Positions 49,094 through 61,078 are shown, counted from the first letter of the stretch. The stretch is DNA of 64,000 nucleotides from Diphasiastrum complanatum (GCA_029204225.1 CM055094.1:6640548-6704547); one strand, 5' to 3'. Notes: generated from the letters alone by a model not told the origin. Program-made: numbers and translations.

Positions 49094-49665
49094 GTAAGAC
49101 TTGATTGCTGTTGTTCTATGTTTTTATTTAAGTTTGAGGGATGGGGCTAACTTTAGGTTTTGCATTTCCAAATTCACTTAAATAGGATAAGAGGCAGGAT
49201 GATCATCATTTAAGATCCTCTTTTGGCTGTACTTGTTTGCTGTTGGTCTCTTGCCCATATTTAGCCTTGGATGGAATTTAACACCTGCTTGGGGTTGCAT
49301 TCCCAAGTAGCTCCACATAAAACATTCAAGCACATTATCATGTTAACCTAGCTTTGGCAAGGGTTCCACAAAAGAGTTATTTTTATGGATGACAATTTTT
49401 ACAATGTTTATTTTGTGTTGATTTCCTTCTTTGGTGTGAGACACCTTGACCCAAAGGTTCTGCCTGTAGGGGCAACAATAACCTAGTTAGGATTGTATCC
49501 TTTTGAGTTGATTGCACTTGTATTGTGTGGAGTAGGTTAGAAGTAGTAGTGCATGCCATGCCGCATGGCCATGAATTCAGGAAAAGGGGACTTAGTCAGT
49601 CAGTGAGGTATTGGAGACTAGCACATTAATTGTTCCCCAACCAAGTAACTATTAGGGGAGCCTCA
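49094..49665. other. ATG11 intron 2, left end
   Basis: Unassigned sequence between the ATG11 exon 2 donor and the minus-strand LINE fragment. Confidence 0.5.
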
Positions 49666-49673
49666 TGCTTCCC

Positions 49674-50815
49674 TTAACTTTGTCCGTAGTGTGACATGCC
49701 CGGACATCTGAAAAGGAAATGCTCCTCCGACTCAATCTCTCCCAAGGAACGCATCTGACATAATCTGTCCTCACGTGGAGTACCCTGGTAACGACCAGTC
49801 TTAATAGCAAGCTGGTGAGAAGAAACCCGAAACTGTCCAAGAGTAAACCGTAAACAGTGTGAGAGTCCATGGTCAAGATAATGTGCACGTATAGGAAAAC
49901 CTGCTCCATCAATCTCTAGAAAATATGTCCGATAGAAATCTGGCTTGACACTCAACTGCCCTTGCCAAGTATGCTGGATATAGGCCCGATAAATGACCCG
50001 TCTAATATACTCATGAGTGCCTGCTGGGAGATCAGAAACAGAAATACCATATGTTGTCAAGAGGCGTGCAGCCTGAGAGTACCATGAGAAATGAACTCCA
50101 CTATCATAGAGTAGTCTCGAGGTTGTGACTGCAAGGTAGGAATATATGTCAGAAGGGAGAGCCGATACTCTCTGGATATATATAATGAGCCTAAAAAGGG
50201 CATCCACTAAAATAGGAGGAACAACAAACTCAGCAGTGATAATGTGGGACTGAGGGCTTAGCCCGAATCATCCGAGATAGCATGGATGTCTGGAGTCGAG
50301 ATATACGAGACCAATCCGACGAGGTAATACCTGTACACGAAGCCTCTGCCGCATATAATGCTGTAGGAGTGACCATAGTGTCGAAGAGGCGACACTTACT
50401 GGGAGTATCATGAATATAACTCCTGAACCACTGAATAGCACACCCAAATAAGTATAATGAAACAATCTCCAAGGGCTGACGTCAAGAAAAATTTCCTGAC
50501 GTTGCATGAAGGCTCTGGAAGTATTGAAAACCATTGCTTTGGTCTTCGATATATTCACCCTCAATCCCCAACGGGCACAAAAAGTATGTAAGCTGTTCAA
50601 ATGTCTCTGGAGTCCATCTCTAGTCGGTGAGACTAAAGCCACATCATCAACATATAACAGTATAACAATATGAATGTCACCAAGACTATAGCCGATCCCA
50701 CCATCCTGTCTAATAACTGACTCAAGCTCATCAATATAGAGACCAAAAAGTGTAGGTGAAAGGGAACACCCCTGTTTCACCCCAATGGTACTCCAGACCG
50801 GGTCGGAAATTCCTG
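49674..50815 (-). pseudogene. LINE (L1-type) fragment: RT end and C-terminal zinc region
   Basis: On the minus strand it begins inside RT (VWSTIGVKQGCSLSPTLFGL then YIDELE), followed by ILLYVDDVALVS with the catalytic pair, then GLRVNISKTKAMVF. After frameshifts come SRISRLQTSMLSRMIRAKPS, HFSWYSQAARLLTTYGISVS, FRVSSHQLAIKTGRYQGTPR and a Cys/His knuckle region ending HFLFRCPG. The last blocks match the plus-strand LINE at 63.1-63.7 kb, so they are one family. Both ends are truncated. The 5' side joins gypsy sequence at about 50803-50815, and the 3' side stops near 49680 without the family 3' hairpin. Confidence 0.88.
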
Positions 50816-53800
50816 ATGTGTCGAAGAACCTGCCTGGACGTCTAGCCAAACACGACCGAAGTACCTATCGGTCTTACACAAATCTCTTAAGGACAGATAC
50901 AACTCAGATTGGATTTTAGAAAAGCTGAACTGATTAACCTCTCCAATCCGGCTTAAGGCATCCGCGACACTATCAGAAGTACCCTTCCGATACTCAATGT
51001 CATAATGAAATTCTTGGAGCATCTTTGACCACCTGGCCTTTCGACCCCTAAGGTCGACCACATCGTTAATATACTTTAACGCTTGATGGTCAGTAACTAT
51101 AGTAGACTGGGAGCCATACAAATAATGTCTCCAAACTTTCAGGACATTAATAAGAGCAAAAAGTTCCTTGTCATAGGTGGAATACCGCCTTTGAGCAGGG
51201 TCCAACTTCTTGCTTTCAAAAGCTACCGGTCTACCATCCTGATATAGGACTGCGCCTATAGCATAGTCACTGGCATCCGTTTCAAGTACATACGGCTTGT
51301 TAGGATCCACTATGTGTAAAATAGGCGCTGTAGTTACACAGTATTTGAGGTTCTCAAAACTCTGATTCAACTCTTCAGTCCAAGTAACTGGAGGACTGAA
51401 CTTACTGTGCCGGCTAACTCTTTTAGCCCCTCTGAGGACATTCATCAAGGCCAATGCAATTAATGCATAGTTCAAGATGAATCTATGAAAAAACCCCGTA
51501 AAGCCCAAAAAGGACTTAACCTCCCGGATGGTTTTAGAGATAGGCCATTCACGTACTTGTCGGACTTTATTTGGGTCAATTTCCAACCCATGGTCCGAAA
51601 TAATGTGACCAAGTTCTGGAAGAACACACATTTGGACTCCTTGGCAAAAAACTTCTCCTGTCTGAGTAACTTTAAGACAGTCCTGAGATGCTCCTCATGC
51701 TCCTCCAAGGTCTTACTGTAGATGAGGATATCATCTAAGTATACTATTACGAACTTTCCCAAATATGGACAAAGAAGATCGTTCATCATCTGCTGGAAAG
51801 TTGCTGGAGCATTTGTTAAGCCAAATGGTAAAACCAGAAACTCATAATGGTCGTACCTAGTTCTGAACCCGGTTTTTTCAATATCGTCAGTCTTTATGCG
51901 AATCTGATGATACCCTCATCTCAAATCGATTTTGGTGAAGTACTTTGCACCATGCAATCGATCAACCATTTCATCCATTCGCGGCAAAGGATAACGGTTT
52001 TTAATAGTTAACTTATTCAACTTTTTAAAGTCCACACAAAGACGAGTACCTCCGTCTTTTTTATCAACAAGGAGAACAGGAGCCCCCCAAGGAGATTTAC
52101 TAGGCCTAACATGGCCCATCTTAAGGTAATTTTGCAGTTGCTTATAAACCTCATCCTCTTCAGTAGTACTCATCCTATATGGATACAGTGATATAGGAGA
52201 ACTACCAGGAATCAGTTTAATACCATGGCCAACACCCATAGAGGGGGGAAGACCCTCAGGAAACCGCTCAGGAAACACATCATTAAATTCTTGTCTAAGT
52301 TTCCTATAAATTTCACCTTCCGGCGAGTTTTCTTGTTTTAGGTTGTTAGACATTAGCTCCATTTGGAGATTGTAAAATTGCAAACTACGTTCTTCATGGT
52401 AAGTAAAATCTTTTAACCAACATAAACAAGAACTGCAATCAACAATATCCATACATTTAACAGTTTCCAAAGTAGAAAGCATATACTGAGTAGAAATATC
52501 AACATTTCCATTCAATTCTATGAGTGAGCCGTTATGTAAGAACGACAAACTGTGTGTTACATAGTTTTTCTTCATAGACTCGTTCCTCTCATAGAACCAC
52601 TCTTTAACAAGTATAACATCTACCCTATCTAGATTCATAATATGAAAGTCTAATTTATCCTTATAGGCTTGAATCTCTATTGGTAGACGTGGGACTATCT
52701 GGTCCCAAACTTGGCTTTCTGCTCCAGTTGCCAGCTTCACTGTATATCGGTGGTCACTTTGCCTTGTTTCCACCTTTAGCTTCTGCAACAAATTAGCGTT
52801 AATAAAATTATGTGTAGAACCATCGTCAAATAAAACGGTTACGGCTTGGCCACCCATGACCCCCTTCATCCGAATGAGGTCATGAGGGCCAAAAACAGCC
52901 GTATTAAAACAACAATGCTCACACACAGAATTACCAGCAAAGGAAAGATCTACACTAGATATGCTAGAGTTACCTGGCATCTTAAAAGATGCCCCTTTAG
53001 CTTTCCATTTCTTTGGACATTCCTTCGCGACATGACCTGGTTCCATGCAATTGAAGCACAGATTGTCACTTCTGGCTTTCATGAAGGTTTCTTGGTCCAA
53101 GGTAGATCTTTTCTTCGATTTCCCTGAACTTGAAGGCCCTTCCTTTGCCTTGTCTTTCGATTTCTTTGAAAAGAAAGGCTTCTTACGCTTTACGTCGGGC
53201 AAGACACCAGTCTCAGGCCTAGCCATCATACGAGTATCATCGTAGATTCTGGCGAAGCGAACAGCATCCTCGAGGGTAAGAGGTTGGTGCCTCCTGACCT
53301 CTAGCTGGTAGTCTCTTGGCAACCCCAGTATGAAATGCAAATTTACTAGCAAAGGATCTATTCTAGTTGCAAAACGAGAATAGACCTCTTGAAACTCTTG
53401 TAAATACTGATCCAGGGGCCGATTCCCCATATGGATTGTTGCATACTGACGGTAAAATTCAAAATCATCAAGAATAGGAAGGAAGGCCGCCTTAAAGGCC
53501 TTACAAAAATCCTCCCAATTCCTAGGAACTTCAGGCTTACCCCTTATATCTTGCCACCAAGTAAATGCTTTACCTCGCAGGCACATGACGGCTAGATTGA
53601 TCTTGTTGTCCTCGGATGAATCGTGCATGGAAAAGTGCGAACTCCATCGATCTAGCCATTGCAAGACTGCCTCCGGGGTTCTATCCTTCTTTTCCCCAGC
53701 AAAAACTTCAGGAGTAAACAAGGGTTGATGCACCAATTGCCTTAGCTGCGTCAATTCCTTGAGATCCTACTGATCCCAACTGTGCTTTGCTTGCATATCC

Positions 53801-53920
53801 ACAATCTGTTGCTGTAGACTAAATAGCCAGCATCAAAGCATCAGGGTCTAAAACAGAGACAAATGTTGTAGCCTCATGAACAGGGGACATAGGTTGTGTG
53901 GTAGGAGTAGGCTCCATTTT
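50803..53920 (-). pseudogene. Ty3/gypsy gag-pol, truncated after RNase H
   Basis: Gag starts near 53918 (MEPTPTTQPMSPVHEATTFV), is disrupted in its first 50 codons, then continues from 53754: [20 protein letters not shown], the knuckle [14 protein letters not shown], a retropepsin-like [12 protein letters not shown] (the usual second residue S of D-S/T-G is D here), RT ([20 protein letters not shown] then YLDDILIYS) and RNase H (VLETDASDYAIGAVL, TDHQALKYI). One nonsense codon follows KIDLR at about 51916 and one frameshift occurs near 51610. The sequence runs to the spacer motif WLDVQAGSSTHQEF and there becomes LINE sequence. The integrase and 3' LTR are missing. Confidence 0.93.
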
Positions 53921-54240
53921 TACAAAGAGAAGAGAGGTGAATTAAGAAGAGATGATAGAAGAGAATCAAAAGCTACTCAAGGAAGATAGATACAAGACTA
54001 CTCTTGTTGTCTCTTCACAAACCAAATGGTATTGTCCATGGCTGCCAAGAGGAATAAGAAAGAGCAAAGAGAAGGATGCACCACCACCTCCACCTCTTTT
54101 CACAAAAAACAGATGCATAGGAGAGGTATGCCTCCCTCTCCATGCTATCCTACTACCTGCCAAGTGGCTTTACCTTGCCACCTAGCTTCCACCTCAGCCT
54201 TCTGGCCTTCTCCTAGCAATCTGCCAGGTAGCCTACAGGG

Positions 54241-54259
54241 GCGCCCCCCCCCCCCCCAC
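54241..54259 (+). repeat. Poly-C tract
   Basis: Run of about 15 C after GGGGCGC, in the gypsy leader. Confidence 0.8.
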
Positions 54260-54790
54260 TTCACTTTTTCTTGCTTTACTTCAGATGGTCCATCGCTGAT
54301 AAACAGGGACAGGTCTGAAGAAAACGTTTCATGTGAGCAGGGAGGGCCCCGATTTCCCTAGTCAAGGATTAGAAAGAGAGTGGAATAGAAAAACGCTGCC
54401 TGTAGACACCTGTCCAGGCCCAAACAGTGCCACGTGGCAGTTTTCTACTCATTTTCTAGAGGAGCATCGCTGGTCAGATAGCGATCAGAACTTTCAAGTG
54501 TTAACATGCTGAGGGCCCATCACAACAGATCTATACCTGAATCTGAGCGGAACAAAGGAAGGAAGGACCGCCACCTGTCCTTTCCTGGACAGTGCCACGT
54601 GGCAGGGCTTCCATGGGCCCCCACAACTGTTTTCCCTAAACTTTTTTTCGTCAAAATTTTGAAAAAACAGCGGGAAAAAGAACCTTAGAAGATGCATAAA
54701 AAATGCATTTTAAAACCATTTTGAAATCCGTCAGAAGCACCGAAACTTACAAGAGAAACTCTACGGATCAACGCACCTGCTTTCAGCATG

Positions 54791-54807
54791 CAGTGGCTCT
54801 GATACCA
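54791..54807 (-). promoter_or_regulatory. Primer binding site of the minus-strand gypsy element
   Basis: The minus strand reads TGGTATCAGAGCCACTG two bases after the LTR end at 54810. Confidence 0.92.
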
Positions 54808-54809
54808 TA

Positions 54810-55172
54810 TGTTACAACTTACTTACTGCAAACCTCCAGGTGCCGGTTAACCACAAGAGACCGAACGATTCACGTTCCACCTCGCCATAGGACCTAATCC
54901 GGGTCCACCCACCCTGCCCTGGCTTGTGACCGTATCAAGCTGGATCCGACCTCCATCCCAGACGACGTCCCATACCACCGCCTAGGCTCTTAGTCATCTC
55001 CTGCCGCCAGCAATACATCCTGGCCGTGCACACGCTCTCCATCCACCTCCTCCTAGGTAGATAGAATGGATGGCAAATGAGTCCTCCCCTTGTATACCTC
55101 CAAGGAGAGAGACTCTAAGCCATGTGCACTCCTGGATCATGACACGTGGCAACCATGCAGGTTCACGAGTCA
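54810..55172 (-). mobile_element. 5' LTR of the minus-strand gypsy element
   Basis: 363 bp with canonical ends on the minus strand: TGACTCGTGAACC at 55172 and TTGTAACA at 54810. The outer boundary falls exactly where the hAT reading frame is cut. Between it and gag (about 870 bp) lies a leader without coding signals. Confidence 0.8.
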
Positions 55173-56249
55173 CGCACGATAGAACATACTGCCCATGCAA
55201 GAGGACACAATGATGTTGATCACTGGCTTTCGGTGAATATCACTCCAGCCATCGGACATGATCGAACAACCGTAACTCTCCCAGGCCTTCCTGAGAGGGG
55301 CCATCTGAGAGGAAAGCTCATCTACCCTCTCTGACAATAAAGTAGTGCGGATGTGCTCAGCCCCAGGTGGTGTGAAGCGTGTACCAGCGGCTGCAGCAGC
55401 TGCAAAAGCCCTCCTGAAAGGCTCGGTGTTGGCAATGTTGAACGGGAGGTTCAACTCATATATCATGTTGGCCACAGCCTGCTGGGCCTCTCTCTGAAGA
55501 CGAGGAGCCACTGCCTCCCCCATGGTCCTTTGTTGGTGTGTATGTGAACTAGCAGGTGTGCGGGAGGTAGATCGAGAGGCAGGTGGACGTATGGTGCCGG
55601 AAGTAGTCTGATGGCGAGGATGGGTGGGTGGAGCATGGGATGACGAGACAAAACCGTGACCACGGGTGGACGACTCGGGAAAGGGCTCGAAGAAGAAGGA
55701 AGGTGCAGCATTCCGAGCTCCTCCAACAGAGGAAGCTCGGGAGGCAGCTGGCATAGGAGGATGTGCTGCACCGGAGTGGGAAGCTGTAGGAGGACGTGCT
55801 CTAGCTCGCTGAGAAGATGCAATAGTTGCAGGCTGAGGAGGGTGTGCAACATAGGGATCAGAGGTCACTGAGGTCACAGCAGTATGGACTATAGAGTCTA
55901 GTGCCAAGCCGCCGGCTATCAAACGTGACCCGTAGATATCAATCAATCTATGCCTCTCCTGGGCCGACATACTAGGGCACGGGGATGCACCCAAACGTTT
56001 GTTGTCAACTCTAACAACGCCAAGTATGTGGCCCTTAAGGCTAGTCAGTGTCCCACGGAAGCACACATGGCAATGGCGACAAGTCCACTCACGAATCCCG
56101 CTCTGGGTATTGTTTCTAACATACTCAGATGTCTGGTCCACCTCACCCCATAAGTCAATCATATCGGAAGTAGGCATCGTGACAGGATGGGTACGCACGT
56201 AGAGCAAATGAGACACAAAAAACGGAAAAAGAAGGGTGCTTTGGTGCAA
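55173..56249 (-). pseudogene. hAT transposase N-terminal part, cut by the gypsy LTR
   Basis: An open frame of 359 codons begins in a non-transposase leader. MPTSDMIDLWGEVDQTSEYV starts about 25 codons in and leads to a BED zinc finger (WTCRHCHVCFRGTLTSLKGH), a long low-complexity Pro/Ala/Ser/Arg linker, then the start of the hAT core (MSDGWSDIHRKPVINIIVSS followed by CMGSMFYRA). Families usually continue with a VDAS-like motif. Here the next codon is the TGA formed by the LTR start at 55172. The rest of the transposase is not found on the other side. An intact open frame over 1 kb suggests a recent element. Confidence 0.85.
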
Positions 56250-57125
56250 ATGACTAAAACTGTAATCCCTAACCTACACTCTCTCTCTAACTCGGAATTA
56301 TCTCTCTCTACAGCTGAACAACCTCTCTCCCCAACTTTCCCTCCAAATCACCTCCAAAAAAGCTCTAAAAAACCAGCAACATAACTCTTTTCGAAATCTG
56401 GAAAAAGCTTGTAAAGAACCCCAAAACTATCTTTCTCTCTCTAACCACCTCACACTAGGTCGCTTTTTCTCTCTCTACCCTGCAGATTTTCTCTCTCCCC
56501 AATCTGCCTCCTCTACCACCTCCAAAATCTGAGACTCTCCTAGCAGCCTTTACGCCCAAAAACGCTCAAACCAAAAAACATTTAGGTTATAAAACCCCTA
56601 AACAAGATTAGAATAATAAAAAAAATAAATTTTAAATTTTTAAAAAAATACAGGTGTACGGCACTCAGCCCCCACGGCACCTGTGCCGTGGGGAACTTTG
56701 CCTAAATGGAAGCCAAACGCTTACCGTTCTGTCTATCAACTCTCAGCATATGGTTTTTTTTTTCTTTGTTAAAAAAAACGTATGTTTTTTTGGGAGTCCC
56801 GTTCCGGAACGGAACGCGGAACGGGCAACTAAGGTCCATAGTTCTCCAACCGAATGGAATAAGCTCTCTTTCCCAATGACATATTGAACCCAGGAAGAAT
56901 TTCCACATTATGTTTGAAGCATTTTTATAATTCCAGATATAGACACGATAATCTGTTTTCATACTATTATGCATGGGATGTCTAGGGTATGGAATGCTTG
57001 GAACAAATATCCTTGATACATATCCATGTCTACCATAGTTCCATAGTGTAGTGAACGGGCACGTACGGGACGTCATCCTGTACATTTCTTTTTTAAATTC
57101 ACAAGTTACACATTATATTTTGTTG
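56250..57125. other. Spacer with a GC palindrome
   Basis: CT-rich leader-like DNA, an AT-rich block at about 56600-56650, then CCGTTCCGGAACGG, a perfect 14-bp palindrome at about 56798-56811, inside a series of CGGAACG repeats. No gene recognised. Confidence 0.45.
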
Positions 57126-57425
57126 TTCTTTTCAAAAAAAAATAAAATAACCCCAAGATCTATTGATCCCTAAATTTCAGCTGAATCCCTATATCAATTT
57201 CAGCTGAGCATGCAATTCTATAAACACATCTCTGAATCCCAGCTAGGATCCCTAAATGGGTCCACTAAATCTATCTACGGATCCCTAAATCCCTGATCGA
57301 TCCCAGCTAAGCACACCTTTCTATCTACACATCCCTTTATCCCAGCTATGGATCCCTGAATCGCCCCACTGAACCTATTGACGGATCCCCTAACATCCCC
57401 AAGTCAATCCCAGCTGAATCCCCTA
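57126..57425. repeat. Degenerate tandem repeat rich in GGATCCCTAAAT and CCCAGCT
   Basis: Three to four imperfect units of roughly 70-130 bp with recurring ATCCCAGCTA, GGATCCCTAAAT and CTATCTAC phrases. Confidence 0.65.
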
Positions 57426-57457
57426 TCAACCCGGAACGCGAAAAAAATTTCAAATTT

Positions 57458-57500
57458 TTTTATGTGGGCCGCAAGCAGGCAGCCCGCGGCCCACATAAAA
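57458..57500. repeat. 15-bp inverted repeat with 13-nt loop
   Basis: Arms TTTTATGTGGGCCGC (57458-57472) and GCGGCCCACATAAAA (57486-57500) are perfectly complementary around AAGCAGGCAGCCC. This would be a very stable hairpin in RNA or single-stranded DNA. Confidence 0.9.
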
Positions 57501-57974
57501 TTTTTTGGCTTCTGAGAGTTGGAGAGTGAGAGAGAGCAAGGATGAGGAGGTGATGGTGGATTGTGGGCAGCGTGGGGCATCGATCCGTGTGTATTCAAGA
57601 CGGTGGAAGCGACGAGGTGGTGGCATTTGTCTCCAAAATGATTTTAGGTACGTTTTGACTTCAAACCTTGGTAGCTCATAGAATGAGTTGTAGGCAACGT
57701 AATGAAGTGGTTTTTGGTTTCAAATCAACTGTATTGAACCCCACAAAGATGCTCATGCTGTTAGTTTTTCCCATTTTTTGCTTGTATCAAAAGATATGAA
57801 TCTCATGCCCCTTTTCCATATGTTTTTGACTCTTTTTGCAAACTAGCTTATAATCATCTAATTGAGGTGCAATTTTAGGCTAAATTGTGTTTCTTCATGC
57901 CCTCAAACATGCTTGTGCTGTTAGTTTCGGTTTTTATCGCTTGTAGAGAAGGTTTTTGGTGGCATGCCCAAATC

Positions 57975-58090
57975 ACATGCGTTTTAGGGTTTAGGGTTGA
58001 TATTCGCATCAAGAGAATACTGACATGCGTTTTAGGGTTTAGGGTTGATAATCCGAATGTTGTTGCTACCAACAGAATACTGACATGTGA
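57975..58090 (+). repeat. Tandem pair with TTTAGGG motifs
   Basis: Two units of about 50-60 bp: CATGCGTTTTAGGGTTTAGG then GTTGATA..., ending in AGAATACTGACATG. The telomere-like motif occurs twice per unit only. Confidence 0.85.
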
Positions 58091-58204
58091 TTGTTTGCTT
58101 CCTCTTTTGCAGGTCTGATACATGGTTGTGAGTCACACGATTTGATACATTGACAGGTTCACACGATGCTGGTCCTTGGTAGAGGCATTTGGTGAGAGCT
58201 AGAG

Positions 58205-60005
58205 TTGACAGAGGGGGATGTGGCTATGCACCAGGGATCTGGTGCCCGCAGATGGAGATGCCTGCATTGTGGCGGCATCTTTACTGGTTCTCTTACCAGG
58301 GTTAGGGCCCATTTGCTACGACTCACTAGGCCAGATGGGTGGGGGAAGGGCATATCCATTTGCCCTCGCATGTCAGATGCAGAGGTGGAGAGATTGATGG
58401 ACACATACGGGTGTGACGGTACATCTCTTGAGCCTTTGAGACCATCTCAGAGTGCTGTTCATGGGTTCAGTGGCAGGAGCAGGGACTAGAGCAGGTTCGG
58501 GACATGGTGGAGGTGCAGGGTCTAGAGCAGATGCAGGGCAGGGCCTAGTCACATGGGGGGAGATGTTCGTAGAGCGTCCAGCACACATGCAGAGGCAGGC
58601 CTAGCGAGGCGAGGTGGGACTACTTCCACAGACCCATCCATGCGGTGGCCCACATGCTGCACCCATTGTGGCGCTCTACCATATGTCATGGCGACACGGA
58701 GCTCCACCGAGGATGGGTGGAGTACATCGAGCGTGTATGGCCCGGCGCAGGTATTGTAAATATTCTAGCTAGTGTAGTTGTTTGTATTAGCATATGCTTT
58801 GGTTTGTGGCCTCCACGTGTTCTATTTGCTTTGCCAACAAGCACGACTCTAGGGAACATAGAGCGAGACATGGTCAAGTTCAAGCGGGGCCTGTATCCTT
58901 TTGATCGAGAGCAGTGTAAGCTCAGAGATGACCAGTTGGCGCCTGTCACATGGTGGAGCTTTCATGGCCGCAGTACGCCTGACCTTCAGCGACTGGCAGA
59001 GAAGGTCCTTGCACAAGACTGTTCGGCTTCCGCCTGTGAGTGGAACTGGAGTGTATGGGCCAGCCATCACACGAAGAAGAGAAATAGACTCTCCATCGAG
59101 CAGTGCAGGCGATTGGTGTTCCTGAACACCAACGGACGCATGTTGAGACGCACACACATGCAGGGTGACCACTTGATCGAGGTGAGTTAGTGACTTTATT
59201 GGTATTGTTTGATGTACTTGCATTTCAAATGAACTTATTTGACAAATGCATAAGTTTGCTAACCATGCCTGTTTGTTTTTGTAAGTGAACCCTGACTCCT
59301 GCAAGGTACATACGATAGCTGCTGATCCTCGGGTGCCACCTACGGAGGAGGAGGTTGAGGATGATATCTATCATGAGCTACATAGGCAGGCAGATGCAGA
59401 GGCACGGTCTACACGACGCCATAGGAGAGCAGCTCGACGTCAGGAGATGGGAGAGGATGGAGATGATGAGATTTTGGGGCGTGGAGAGGGATTTGGGCAT
59501 GGGTACGAGGAGGAGGAGTGGATGGATGAGGGTGATACAGAGGAAGAGGATGAGGGTGAGCATGAGGGGGGGGAGACATGCAGCACTTATTCGTAAACCC
59601 CGATGCCGAGACACAAGAGGAGCCAGCCGTTCCTGCACCTAGACGTAGAGGGCGACCTAGACGTTTCGGGGGGGGTGGGCTGGGGGCCTTGTTTGTAGAG
59701 AGGACTGGAGTTTCACAGGCATTTGAGGGCCAGGTTGACTTTGAGTTTATAGGGCTTCCCAGGCTACGAGATCACAGTTGAGAGGGCGACCTAGAGGGAG
59801 TAGCAGAGGAGCAGTTGGAGCCAGCCAGGAGGGGGCAAGAGGGAGAGAGAGAGAGACGGAGAGGGAGAGGTAGGGGACAGGGAAGAGGCAGAGGCGGACG
59901 CAGAGGCAGAGGCAGAGGCTCACCACGACACATGACACCCTCAGCGTCATCTACAGATTCTGTGTTTGGCAGTTCCACGGAGACTGATGACTCAGACTTT
60001 AGTTA
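58205..60005 (+). pseudogene. hAT transposase-like gene with internal deletion and basic/acidic tail
   Basis: Segments on the plus strand: BED finger (RRWRCLHCGGIFTGSLTRVR then AHLLRLT, 58205-58489); a middle block (VAHMLHPLWRS ... LHRGWVEYIERVWPG, about 58640-58750); the C-terminal dimerisation block (LRDDQLAPVTWWSFHG, DLQRLAEKVLAQDCSASACE, TKKRNRLS, 58860-59190); an acidic exon 59310-59596 (EEEVEDDIYHELHRQADAEA); an AT-hook-like RRRGRPRRF (59638-59670); and an Arg/Gly-rich then Ser/Asp tail (59815-60005). Intron-like gaps with GT/AG borders separate the later pieces. The catalytic core is missing. The same C-terminal order occurs at 20.0-21.0 kb. Confidence 0.8.
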
Positions 60006-60207
60006 GAGGACAATTGTTAGTTGTTAGTTGTTATGAGACATTATTTATCGGACGTCACTCTATTTTTTTTTTGGCCTTGAGCCCGACATTATATATTTTC
60101 GCGTTTTTACATTGTGTCCTATCGGTTTGTGTTTCGATATGATTTTTTTCTAGCATGGTCTATTTCAGTAGGTAATTCGGTATGATTTTTTTCTAGCATG
60201 GTCTACT

Positions 60208-60208
60208 T

Positions 60209-60291
<83 letters not shown>
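60208..60291 (+). repeat. (GA)n microsatellite
   Basis: About 42 GA units, perfect. Confidence 0.98.
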
Positions 60292-60292
<1 letters not shown>

Positions 60293-61078
60293 CAATATGC
60301 TTTCAATGCTTTGCTTTGCACATAATTTCATTTCACACAATACTGGTAACTGTAGAAAATGATATAATAGTGAAAAATAAGTTAATGGACGACAATGGTC
60401 CTGAAATTGATGGCAAACTTGATAAATGAACTGCCCTTGAAAAAACCTTCCATTTGATACCCATATTGGCATTATAAAATTTTCAAAAAAAAAAAAAAAA
60501 CGTTCCGGGAAACCCTAATGGGAATTCCCGAAACGCGATCCGGAACGCGTCCCAGATCGTGGCCTGTAACCTTGCCCTGAATCAATGAGTACTAGATTTT
60601 GAAATCAAATTTAAAGGATTGATTTGAAGCGAAAATGGAATACAACTATGCTGAACATCCCAACAAAGAAACAACTGTCCAAACTTAGGCCTTTTTCTGC
60701 CCTAAACAAGAATCTATTTCAATATGGAAAAATTTAATTCGTTCCATACATACAAAATGGAATACGTTCCACACAGATAAGATGGACCAGAAGGCATGGA
60801 ATGGGCTTCTATGATTTCTACCTAATCAATTCGCATTTATGGAATAAAAATACAGAAAGAACATATTGAATCTCCCAAATATTGTATGAAGCAAAGGTTT
60901 CCAACAAGAAATCAAAATGTAGCAAAAGCTGGAAACTAAAAATATGCTGTGAGAATAGAAAAGTGAATGATTCAATATCAACTATATACCTCTCTCTTCT
61001 TAGTTGTCATTTTGTTATGTTCTAGTAGTTTAGATAATGCTGTAATTTTGTTTCGACGGCATTGATCAGTCTAGCGTT
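60292..61078. other. Spacer with GC palindromes
   Basis: A poly-A run at about 60485-60500 precedes CGTTCCGGG and GGGAATTCCC-type palindromes at 60500-60560, recalling the CGGAACG cluster near 56.8 kb. Otherwise unassigned. Confidence 0.4.

Noticed and set aside
49674-50849. LINE piece as a simple insertion inside an otherwise complete gypsy element
   Set aside because: No gypsy integrase or 3' LTR is found on the far side, so the fusion or deletion explanations are kept instead.
57975-58050. Interstitial telomere
   Set aside because: Only two TTTAGGG-like motifs per unit within an ordinary tandem pair; not a telomeric array. Similar CCCTAAA bits near 28.6, 29.9 and 48.7 kb are also too short.
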